From positions 1-18,145 of the forward strand of contig CAYOYH010000015.1 in NCBI GenBank assembly GCA_964408165.1: a DNA stretch of 18,145 bases. The letters run 5' to 3'. The stretch comes from CAYOYH01 sp964408165 (GTDB taxonomy: Bacteria; Patescibacteriota; Saccharimonadia; Saccharimonadales; CAYOYH01). The position numbers and the translations under genes are program-made. The notes beneath the pieces were generated by a model. That model was given only the letters and a program-made list of their open reading frames with translations, did no database searches and was not told the origin of the DNA. Positions 1 to 5,010 of the stretch are shown here, in pieces. Within the stretch, counting starts at the first letter, position 1, and the number at the start of each line of letters is the position of its first letter.

Positions 1-77
1 GGGCCATTAGCTCAGCTGGTTAGAGCACCGGCCTTTTAAGCCGGGTGTCCTGGGTTCGAGTCCCAGATGGCCCTCCA
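1..77 (+). tRNA. tRNA-Lys (anticodon UUU)
   Basis: A full cloverleaf can be folded by eye. The acceptor stem is GGGCCAT (1-7) with ATGGCCC (67-73). The anticodon stem CCGGC/GCCGG encloses the loop CTTTTAA, which gives anticodon TTT (Lys). The T arm is CTGGG-TTCGAGT-CCCAG. The CCA end is encoded (75-77). The discriminator base is T, which is unusual because bacterial tRNA-Lys normally has a purine there. The CCA is also the start of a 9-bp helix with downstream sequence (see the terminator entry). The gene begins at the first base of the window, so its promoter is outside. Confidence 0.95.
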
Positions 78-115
78 ATCTAAGAATCCATCCATGGGGT
101 GGGTTTTTAGATTGG
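75..115 (+). terminator. Nested terminator hairpin after tRNA-Lys
   Basis: The inner hairpin CCATCC (88-93)/GGGTGG (97-102) is followed by GTTTTT, a standard intrinsic terminator. An outer perfect 9-bp helix, CCAATCTAA (75-83)/TTAGATTGG (107-115), wraps it and includes the tRNA CCA. The same architecture recurs at 255-294 with different bases in both arms. Confidence 0.75.
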
Positions 116-236
116 AGAATCGTATGAGTTTCGAACCCAGGTGTCTTGGGTGAGACATGCCAGTGGCATGTCGCAAGGAAACCTTCTCTTGAAAACTTGT
201 TTTCAAAGATGAAGTTTCGGGCCCGCAGAATGTGGG

Positions 237-259
237 CGAGTCCCAGATGGCCCTCCAAT
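237..259 (+). repeat. Direct repeat of the tRNA-Lys 3' end
   Basis: Twenty-three bases from the T loop through the CCA of tRNA-Lys (57-79) are repeated exactly at 237-259. The rest of the tRNA is absent. Just upstream, GGGCC (220-224) could pair with GGCCC (249-253), but there is no D arm or anticodon arm, so this is a tRNA tail or tRNA-like end and not a second tRNA gene. The space between the copies (116-236) holds further perfect hairpins: GACATGCC (154-161)/GGCATGTC (165-172) and TTGAAAAC (189-196)/GTTTTCAA (199-206). A duplication remnant, an attachment-site scar or a small RNA with a tRNA-like 3' end are all possible. Confidence 0.8.
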
Positions 260-294
260 TCAAATGCCCACCGAATGGTGGGTTTTTGAATTGG
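255..294 (+). terminator. Second nested terminator hairpin after the tRNA-tail repeat
   Basis: CCCACC (267-272)-GAAT-GGTGGG (277-282) followed by TTTTT (283-287) is a strong intrinsic terminator. It is enclosed by a perfect 10-bp outer helix, CCAATTCAAA (255-264)/TTTGAATTGG (285-294). Compared with the first copy, bases differ on both sides of each helix while pairing is kept. The rest of the spacer up to comEC (295-483) shows no gene. Confidence 0.75.
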
Positions 295-483
295 ATAGTT
301 TTCCTGCGGCGCAGAACCCAGCAACTGCGAAACAATGAAGAAGATTAGGCTAAAAAACCATCACGATATTGCCTATAACCCCGCACTACTCATATTCTAC
401 GATTCTCCATACGAACTACTATCTACGAAATATGACCTTCATGCTTTTGTTTATACACTTCTCATCTGTTAATTTGACGAGAT

Positions 484-1935
484 ATGTTTGTGAGTAATTT
501 GTGGAGACATCGGTTCAACAGAACCACACTGCTGGCGGCAGGACTAGTAGCTATCTTAGCTGGGCTACTGTGGGCTAGGTTTGGAGCTACGCCAGACATA
601 AACTTTGTAATCGTTGGGTTTTTACTGCTACCGATGTTACCCGCCAAAAAACTTCCAGCCTTGCTAGCAATATTAATAATCGGACTCAATCTGGGTCTGT
701 GGCGCGGCGACATCACCAAAAGCCAAATCGATATGTACCGCCCGCTGTATGGCCAAAGGGTTATTTTGGCGGGCAGAGTTATCGATGACAGCTCTTATGC
801 TTTTAGGTTGCAGACGAGATTTCATATAGGTGCCGTGCAGTTAGTGACTCAAGATGGCAATGTAGATTTGCCCGGCAGAGTCCGCGTTCAAGGGTTTGGC
901 GCCCCCAGTGTACGGCGTGGCGACGCCGTGGAAGTTGTCGGCAAAATAAGAGAAGGCTACGGCAACAGACAGGGTTCGATAAGTTTTGCCAAAATCACCG
1001 TGCATGGCCGTAGCGCTAATGTGGTGGAGGATATACGCGCTAAATATTTCGCCGGCGTTAACACCGCGCTTCCTGAGCCTAACGCTTCGTTGGGGCTGGG
1101 GTTTTTGGTGGGGCTCAGAACGCTGTTGCCGACGGATCTACTAGACCAGCTTTCGGCTACGGGATTGACGCATATTGTGGCGGTTAGCGGCTACAATTTA
1201 ACGATTTTAGTTAGGTTTATGAGACGAGTTTTTGCTCGTAGGTCGATTTATTTAGCCATGCTGAGTTCGATTGGTTTGATAGTGTCATTTCTGGCGGTTA
1301 CTGGTTTCACGCCATCTATTGTGCGTGCGGCGGTAGTTTCGGGGCTGGCTCTGCTGGCGTGGTATTACGGACGGCTAGTGCATCCGATTTTGCTAATTTT
1401 GCTGGCAGCTGCAATAACGGCGTTCTGGAATCCACTCTATTTGTGGTATGACCTAGGCTGGTATTTGTCGTTTGCCGCTTTCTTCGGAGTGCTAGTGTTG
1501 GCTCCACTGATGATGGCAAGATTCTTCAAGAAGAAGCCAGGATTCATGGGCCAGGTAGTTGTCGAGACCACCGGTGCACAAATAATGGCACTGCCAATAA
1601 TTGCGGTAGTGTTTAGTGAGGTTTCGGTGATTTCCATTTTAGCCAATGCTTTAATACTGCCAATGATACCGGTGGCGATGGTGCTGACTTTCGTAGCTGG
1701 TTTGGCGGGAGCGTTGGTGCCGTATATTTCTGGTTGGTTCGCCTGGCCAGCAGATTTTTTACTGACCTTCATGGTCGATTCAATAAACATTATGTCTAGG
1801 CTGCCTTGGGCGCTCAGAGAAATGAACACTAATTGGGTGGAGGTGAGTATTTTCTACGCCTTTGTGGGGTTTATAGCACTAGTAATGCTCAGTAAAACCA
1901 AGAAACGCCTTAACGCTGCTGAGATTGTTGAGTAG
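484..1935 (+). CDS. comEC: ComEC/Rec2-type competence channel protein without nuclease domain
   Basis: The 483-residue protein is predicted to carry single-stranded DNA across the cytoplasmic membrane during natural transformation. The N-terminal third has two or three hydrophobic helices and then a soluble beta-rich stretch (about 80-175), as in the DUF4131/OB-like region. The Competence domain follows: the typical GLRTLLP (about 207-213) and HIVAVSGYN (about 230-238) motifs lead into a series of transmembrane helices up to about residue 470. It ends there, with no C-terminal metallo-beta-lactamase domain, so it is far shorter than full-length ComEC (about 700-800 residues). This short form is, to my knowledge, common in CPR bacteria. 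The start is the first ATG of the frame, with only a weak GACGAG ahead of it; a TATACA box lies at 452-457. A heptamer repeat starts three bases after the stop codon. Confidence 0.9.
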   Translation: MFVSNLWRHRFNRTTLLAAGLVAILAGLLWARFGATPDINFVIVGFLLLPMLPAKKLPALLAILIIGLNLGLWRGDITKSQIDMYRPLYGQRVILAGRVIDDSSYAFRLQTRFHIGAVQLVTQDGNVDLPGRVRVQGFGAPSVRRGDAVEVVGKIREGYGNRQGSISFAKITVHGRSANVVEDIRAKYFAGVNTALPEPNASLGLGFLVGLRTLLPTDLLDQLSATGLTHIVAVSGYNLTILVRFMRRVFARRSIYLAMLSSIGLIVSFLAVTGFTPSIVRAAVVSGLALLAWYYGRLVHPILLILLAAAITAFWNPLYLWYDLGWYLSFAAFFGVLVLAPLMMARFFKKKPGFMGQVVVETTGAQIMALPIIAVVFSEVSVISILANALILPMIPVAMVLTFVAGLAGALVPYISGWFAWPADFLLTFMVDSINIMSRLPWALREMNTNWVEVSIFYAFVGFIALVMLSKTKKRLNAAEIVE

Positions 1936-1938
1936 GTT

Positions 1939-2036
1939 AGGAAACAGGAAACAGGAAACAGGAAACAGGAAACAGGAAACAGGAAATGGGAAACAGGAAA
2001 TGGGAAACAGGAAATGGGAAACAGGAAATGGGAAAC
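1939..2036 (+). repeat. Heptamer tandem repeat (14 units)
   Basis: Six perfect copies of AGGAAAC (1939-1980) are followed by four perfect copies of the 14-mer AGGAAAT-GGGAAAC (1981-2036). All 14 units are 7 bp long. The second block is a dimer of two variant units, so the array grew in two stages. It is purine-rich on the + strand and starts three bases after the comEC stop codon. Confidence 0.97.
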
Positions 2037-2043
2037 AGATTCT

Positions 2044-2307
2044 AGAAGTTAGAGGAGGGATTGAGAGTTGAGGGTTGGGAGCCGAAAGGCGTGGGCGTTT
2101 ATCGTTTCACTGCCTTTACCATTCCCCACTCTAAATTCTATTGTCTGCGAGCTCTGACTGTAACGCCGGAGAAGTTAGAGCTAAAGGCTAAGGGTTGAGG
2201 CTAAGAATCTAGTGAAATAGTAGGAACGCAGTAACTCGAACAACAGAAGGCTGCGCCGTCATTATTATTTTATCTCACCTCTCGCCTCCAACCTCAAACC
2301 AATATAC
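2044..2307 (+). repeat. Degenerate 7-bp arrays in the comEC-yebC spacer
   Basis: Three further heptad-phased stretches follow the perfect array. One is at 2044-2092 (AGAAGTT, AGAGGAG, GGATTGA, GAGTTGA, GGGTTGG). One is at 2170-2211 (AGAAGTT, AGAGCTA, AAGGCTA, AGGGTTG, AGGCTAA, GAATCTA). One is at 2273-2307 (TCTCACC, TCTCGCC, TCCAACC, TCAAACC, AATATAC). No gene is seen in the 503-bp spacer. Confidence 0.65.
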
Positions 2308-2323
2308 ATATTCTGCAGAATAT
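2308..2323. repeat. Perfect 16-bp palindrome
   Basis: The sequence ATATTCTGCAGAATAT is its own reverse complement. An alternative longer fold pairs CCAATAT (2299-2305) with ATATTGG (2320-2326). It lies directly after a heptad array and about 115 bp before yebC. Its role is unknown. Confidence 0.7.
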
Positions 2324-2345
2324 TGGAATGGGTGGTGATAGACCA

Positions 2346-2385
2346 ATGAACTCCCCGAGCTTACGCGCGGGGTGGGTACGGCACC
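2346..2385 (-). other. GC hairpin resembling an IS200/IS605 right end
   Basis: The stem CCCCG (2353-2357)/CGGGG (2368-2372) continues as GC/GC past an A-G mismatch to a TTAC loop. Read on the - strand it is a CCCCG...CGGGG hairpin followed by AGTTCAT. This resembles the right-end hairpins of IS200/IS605-type elements and TnpB guide RNAs. There is no T-run on either strand, so it is not a usual terminator. No transposase gene is attached. The assignment is by resemblance only. Confidence 0.3.
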
Positions 2386-2393
2386 TAATAAAT

Positions 2394-2431
2394 TTGAGCC
2401 AAGTGCTTTATACTTAATACTGAAATTGGAG
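2394..2431 (+). promoter_or_regulatory. Promoter and ribosome binding site of yebC
   Basis: TTGAGC (2394-2399), a 16-bp spacer and AATACT (2416-2421) form a reasonable sigma70-type promoter; TATACT at 2409-2414 is a second possible -10. GGAG (2428-2431) sits 7 nt before the ATG. This gene therefore has a short leader with a Shine-Dalgarno, unlike ruvC and ruvA. Confidence 0.5.
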
Positions 2432-2438
2432 ATTTCGC

Positions 2439-3155
2439 ATGTCAGGACATTCCAAATGGTCAAAGATTAAGCGCGCCAAAGGCGCAGCCGATGCTAAAAG
2501 AGGGCAGGTTTTTACAAAACTAGGCAACTCTATTGCTCTGGCTGCCAAAAATGGCGGCGATCCGACAATGAACCCCGCCCTGCAGCTGGCGGTAGATCGA
2601 GCCAAAGCTGCCAATATGCCTAATGCCAACATTGAAAAATCGATCAAACGCGGCACTGGCGAGTTAGGTGGCGACGCCATTCAGGAAATACTATTTGAAG
2701 GCTACGGGCCGGGCGGAATTGGTATAATCGTCGAGGTCGCCAGCGATAATCACAACCGAGCAACAACATTTGTAAAAACAGCGTTTAATAAAAACGGCGG
2801 TAATCTCGCCCAGAGTGGTGCCGTTGTCTTTCAGTTCACCAGGAAGGGCGTAATCGGCGTCAAATACAGTGGCGACAGCGAGGTAGCGCAACTTCAAGCC
2901 ATAGAAGCCGGCGCAGAAGATGTCTCTGAAGACGGCGGCGAGCTAACTGTTTACACTACGATGAAACAACTAGCACCAGTGCGCGATGCCCTAAAAACAG
3001 CCGGCCTAGAGGTTTTAGAGGCGGAATTGGTTTATGCGCCGAACGATATGATAAAAATAAAAGATGCTGATGTAGCGAAGAGAATTGTCAAACTCATGGA
3101 CGCTATCGAAGAAGTCGATGATGTAGTGGCTACGCATTCGAATTTTGATTATTGA
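2439..3155 (+). CDS. yebC: YebC/PmpR family protein
   Basis: This 238-residue protein is a full-length member of the YebC/TACO1 family. Members have been described as DNA-binding regulators (PmpR) and, more recently, as factors that relieve ribosome stalling in proline-rich stretches. The hallmark N-terminus MSGHSKWSKIKRAKG is intact. The glycine-rich EGYGPGG segment (about 88-94) opens domain 2, and the protein ends with the usual acidic EEVDDVVATHSNFDY-type tail. The ATG is preceded by GGAG at 7 nt. In many bacteria yebC lies directly upstream of ruvC, as here, and the two are often cited as neighbours without a proven functional link. Neither the length nor the motifs are unusual. Confidence 0.95.
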   Translation: MSGHSKWSKIKRAKGAADAKRGQVFTKLGNSIALAAKNGGDPTMNPALQLAVDRAKAANMPNANIEKSIKRGTGELGGDAIQEILFEGYGPGGIGIIVEVASDNHNRATTFVKTAFNKNGGNLAQSGAVVFQFTRKGVIGVKYSGDSEVAQLQAIEAGAEDVSEDGGELTVYTTMKQLAPVRDALKTAGLEVLEAELVYAPNDMIKIKDADVAKRIVKLMDAIEEVDDVVATHSNFDY

Positions 3156-3225
3156 TGAATCGCTTTTAAGGCGAGGTGATTCCTTGTCTAGCGTCAGTTT
3201 CGCTTCTTGACCCCTCCTAATAGGA

Positions 3226-3258
3226 ATTATTTCTTCGAAATGAATTCGAAGAAATAAT
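3226..3258. other. Perfect 14-bp inverted repeat after yebC
   Basis: ATTATTTCTTCGAA (3226-3239) pairs perfectly with TTCGAAGAAATAAT (3245-3258) around the 5-base loop ATGAA. It lies between yebC and the ruvC promoter. It could end yebC transcription, but no T-run follows it on either strand, so a protein site or an mRNA 3' end stabiliser is equally likely. Confidence 0.6.
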
Positions 3259-3270
3259 GACAGTCGAGCT

Positions 3271-3301
3271 ACTTGATACTTAACACTTAATACTTGATAC
3301 T
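3271..3301 (+). promoter_or_regulatory. Heptad array that forms the ruvC promoter
   Basis: Four 7-bp units (ACTTGAT, ACTTAAC, ACTTAAT, ACTTGAT) plus ACT form this stretch. The first and last units are identical and 21 bp apart. They supply TTGATA (3273-3278) and GATACT (3296-3301), separated by 17 bp, which is ideal -35/-10 spacing. The ruvC ATG lies 7 nt after the -10 box, so the transcript should start at or very near the ATG. Confidence 0.65.
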
Positions 3302-3317
3302 GATTCGCATGCGAATC
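3302..3317. promoter_or_regulatory. Perfect 16-bp palindrome centred on the ruvC start codon
   Basis: GATTCGCATGCGAATC is an exact palindrome with the ruvC ATG (3309-3311) at its centre, directly downstream of the -10 box. It could be an operator over the transcription start or could sequester the start codon of a leaderless mRNA. Part of it is codons 1-3 (Met-Arg-Ile), which limits chance only partly. Confidence 0.5.
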
Positions 3318-3782
3318 TTAGGTGTAGACCCAGGTACGGCGATTACTGGCTTTGGGATTATTGAGACTTCTGGTGGTCAATCGAAGATGGTAGATGCTGG
3401 GGTGATTCGAACTCCTGCCAAGCAGGCTTTGGAGCTACGACTGGAAACTATCTACGACGAACTAAGCCAAGTGATTAAAGAAACCAAGCCAGACGAGGCT
3501 GCCGTTGAGGAATTATTTTTTGCGCAGAATGTGACAAACGCCATGAGTGTGGCTCAAGCCAAAGGCGTGGTGTTGCTAGCGATAATAAAGGCCGGTATTG
3601 ACCATGCCGGCTACACGCCTCTACAAGTCAAACAAGCCATGACTGGCTACGGCAGGGCCGATAAAAACCAAATACAACAAATGGTTAAGGTTATTTTAGG
3701 GCTTAAGGAAATACCAAAACCTGATGACTCGGCTGATGCCCTAGCCGTCGCTATTTGTCATAGTATGAATTTGAGGATTTAG
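3309..3782 (+). CDS. ruvC: Crossover junction endodeoxyribonuclease RuvC
   Basis: RuvC is a homodimeric, Mg-dependent resolvase that cuts Holliday junctions made by homologous recombination, working with RuvAB. The 157-residue length is normal. The RNase H-like catalytic acids are visible: Asp in the opening MRILGVDPG (about residue 7), Glu in VEELFF (about 66-67), and the Asp/His cluster in DDSADALAVAICH near the C-terminus. A TTG start 15 nt upstream is open, but ATG at 3309 gives the family-typical N-terminus and sits 7 nt after a -10 box. There is no Shine-Dalgarno, so translation is probably leaderless. The gene is separated from ruvA by 664 bp, which is unusual for a ruvCAB set. Confidence 0.95.
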   Translation: MRILGVDPGTAITGFGIIETSGGQSKMVDAGVIRTPAKQALELRLETIYDELSQVIKETKPDEAAVEELFFAQNVTNAMSVAQAKGVVLLAIIKAGIDHAGYTPLQVKQAMTGYGRADKNQIQQMVKVILGLKEIPKPDDSADALAVAICHSMNLRI

Positions 3783-3787
3783 GGCAA

Positions 3788-3829
3788 GGGCTGGAGGTTG
3801 GAGCCTAGAGCTTAGAGCTTGGAGTGCAG
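3788..3829 (+). repeat. Degenerate 7-bp array after ruvC
   Basis: The units are GGGCTGG, AGGTTGG, AGCCTAG, AGCTTAG, AGCTTGG and AGTGCAG, starting six bases after the ruvC stop. The consensus differs from other arrays in the window, but the 7-bp phase is the same. Confidence 0.65.
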
Positions 3830-3840
3830 TGAAACAACTT

Positions 3841-4145
3841 CAATGCCAAAACCAAAGGACGCTCTTTCGAGAGCGTACTCCATCATTACTTTTGATGGGC
3901 AAAGGGAAGTGTTCTTTTCAAGAACCAAAAAGCGCTGAGGCAGCAGCGCACCCTGCTACACTTTTGACAACAAAGGTGTAGCAACAAAACTGCCTCCACG
4001 GACGAAAGCACCACTAGCATTGGTTCATGTGTAGCTGGAGTAAGTTTAACTTCCCTACGGTCGGTCTGTCCGCCAGCTGGCGGACAGACTAAAAAACTTA
4101 CTCATTACTCAGCTACATATGAACAAATACTAATCGGTTTTCTTT
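3841..4145 (+). ncRNA. Candidate structured RNA between ruvC and ruvA
   Basis: A chain of near-perfect helices fills this coding-free block. The helices are: ACGCTCT (3859-3865)-TTCG-AGAGCGT (3870-3876); CCATCA (3880-3885)/TGATGG (3893-3898); GTTCTT (3911-3916)/AAGAAC (3920-3925); GCGCTG (3932-3937)/CAGCGC (3944-3949); and a 13-bp helix at 3954-3966/3971-3983 with an ACAA loop. CAATGC (3841-3846) can pair with GCATTG (4017-4022) and close these into a multi-branch junction. A long hairpin follows: 4023-4037 pairs with 4110-4124, 4038-4047 with 4094-4103, and a perfect 26-bp palindrome (4064-4089) forms its tip. No RNase P, tmRNA, SRP RNA or rRNA signature was recognised. Strand is inferred only; no clear promoter or T-run was found. 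Confidence 0.5.
4064..4089. repeat. Perfect 26-bp palindrome
   Basis: Thirteen bases starting GTCTGTCCGCC are followed immediately by their exact reverse complement, with no spacer. It forms the tip of the long hairpin at 4023-4124. In DNA it could extrude as a cruciform. Confidence 0.9.
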
Positions 4146-4183
4146 AGTGTCGGGAAGAACTCAAAGAAATGCAGGGAATGGGG

Positions 4184-4322
4184 CTAGACGATAGACTGCA
4201 GAGCTAGACGATAGACGACAGAAGCTAGAAGGGGGAAGGACGAAGCCAGCAAAATACAAATGCCTGCATCTCCAGCTTCTATCGTCTATCGTCTAGTTCC
4301 GAACTACGAGTCACGAGCCACG
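4184..4322. repeat. Opposed heptad arrays forming an inverted repeat
   Basis: The left array is CTAGACG, ATAGACT, a 6-base unit, CTAGACG, ATAGACG, ACAGAAG, CTAGAAG, GGGGAAG, GACGAAG (4184-4245). The right array is AGCTTCT, ATCGTCT, ATCGTCT, AGTTCCG, AACTACG, AGTCACG, AGCCACG (4274-4322). The start of the right array is the reverse complement of units in the left array (CTAGACGATAGACG against CGTCTATCGTCTAG), so the pair can fold into a hairpin of about 110 bases. No gene is seen here. Confidence 0.7.
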
Positions 4323-4329
4323 AACCCCC

Positions 4330-4390
4330 TCCGCTGTCCAGCGGATCCCACCTGTCCTGATCGTAGCGTCGGAAACTCCCAGTTCCCGAC
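4330..4390. other. Two hairpins upstream of the ruvA promoter
   Basis: TCCGCTG (4330-4336)/CAGCGGA (4339-4345) is a perfect 7-bp stem with a 2-base spacer. GTCGGAAACT (4368-4377)/AGTTCCCGAC (4381-4390) is a 10-bp stem with one mismatch and a CCC loop. Neither is followed by a T-run. They may belong to the end of the structured block or to an upstream transcript. Confidence 0.5.
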
Positions 4391-4444
4391 TAGCCTCTGT
4401 CGTCTAGAATCTGACCTCTGCCCCTCCATACTGTATACTCGTAA
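4389..4444 (+). promoter_or_regulatory. Heptad array containing the ruvAB promoter
   Basis: Eight 7-bp units run to the start codon: ACTAGCC, TCTGTCG, TCTAGAA, TCTGACC, TCTGCCC, CTCCATA, CTGTATA, CTCGTAA. They include CTGACC (4411-4416) and TATACT (4434-4439) with 17 bp between them. The -10 box ends 7 nt before the ruvA ATG, the same distance as in ruvC, which predicts a leaderless ruvAB mRNA. Confidence 0.6.
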
Positions 4445-4446
4445 TC

Positions 4447-5010
4447 ATGATTGCCAGACTAAAAGGTGTTGTTGTGGACAAGAACGAACAGCTGTTGACA
4501 GTGGATGTGGCTGGCGTGGGCTACGAAGTGACCGTAGTGGAGCAATTGGCGGAGGATTCGTCTTTGAATGAGGATCTGATGCTATACACCTATGACCACA
4601 TTCGAGAAAACTCCCGAGAGCTTTTCGGTTTTAAAGACATTGAGTCCAAGAACTTTTTCGAACTTCTCTTGAAGGTGAATGGTGTTGGGCCGAAGATGGC
4701 GTTGTCGCTGATGAACATCGGGGATTCTAGGCAGATTCGCGGAGCAATTGCTTCTGGGAATATCGCCTACATCTCTGGTGCTAGCGGAGTAGGGAAAAGA
4801 CTGGCAGAGAGGATTTGCGTTGATCTCAAAGATAAAGTAGGCGTGGTGGCTGGCCAGGATGTGACGGCGGTTGATTCGGGCAATGATGTGGTAGAAGCCC
4901 TCGTAGCACTTGGCTATAGTCGGCAACAAGCCTCAACAGCTATGAACAAAGTAGATGCCAGCGCTAGCGAGGAAGATCAGATAAAACAGGCTCTCAAGGA
5001 AGTTGACTGA
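4447..5010 (+). CDS. ruvA: Holliday junction branch migration protein RuvA
   Basis: RuvA tetramers clamp four-way junctions and load the RuvB motor on two arms. The 187-residue protein has the expected order. The OB-fold domain (about 1-65) starts MIARLKG and includes the LFGF turn. A double helix-hairpin-helix domain follows (about 70-140, with NGVGPKMALSLM and SGVGKRLAERI). The C-terminal UBA-like domain III, which contacts RuvB, has VEALVALGYSRQQA. The start is fixed by the family-typical N-terminus and there is no Shine-Dalgarno. The stop overlaps the ruvB start by one base (TGATG), so the pair is translationally coupled. Confidence 0.95.
   Translation: MIARLKGVVVDKNEQLLTVDVAGVGYEVTVVEQLAEDSSLNEDLMLYTYDHIRENSRELFGFKDIESKNFFELLLKVNGVGPKMALSLMNIGDSRQIRGAIASGNIAYISGASGVGKRLAERICVDLKDKVGVVAGQDVTAVDSGNDVVEALVALGYSRQQASTAMNKVDASASEEDQIKQALKEVD

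Noticed and set aside
7..335. Two - strand frames over the tRNA region
   Set aside because: They are antisense translations of the tRNA, its repeated tail and the terminators.
1939..2036. CRISPR array
   Set aside because: Units are 7 or 14 bp with no spacers and no cas genes nearby; it is a simple tandem repeat.
4040..4124. Integron attC site suggested by GTTTAAC and a long imperfect hairpin
   Set aside because: The required paired R boxes are not placed at the ends of the hairpin and no integrase or cassette is near.
3841..4145. Resemblance of TACTAATCGG (about 4128-4137) to the 3' end of 23S rRNA
   Set aside because: The universally conserved sarcin-ricin loop and other domain VI blocks are absent, so a short chance match is more likely than an rRNA fragment.
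3841..4145. Known structured RNAs (RNase P RNA, tmRNA, SRP RNA)
   Set aside because: None of their conserved core sequences is present on either strand.
4260..4571. Open frame of 103 codons upstream of and overlapping ruvA
   Set aside because: It runs through heptad repeats and into ruvA in another frame, with no recognisable domain and cysteine-rich random composition.
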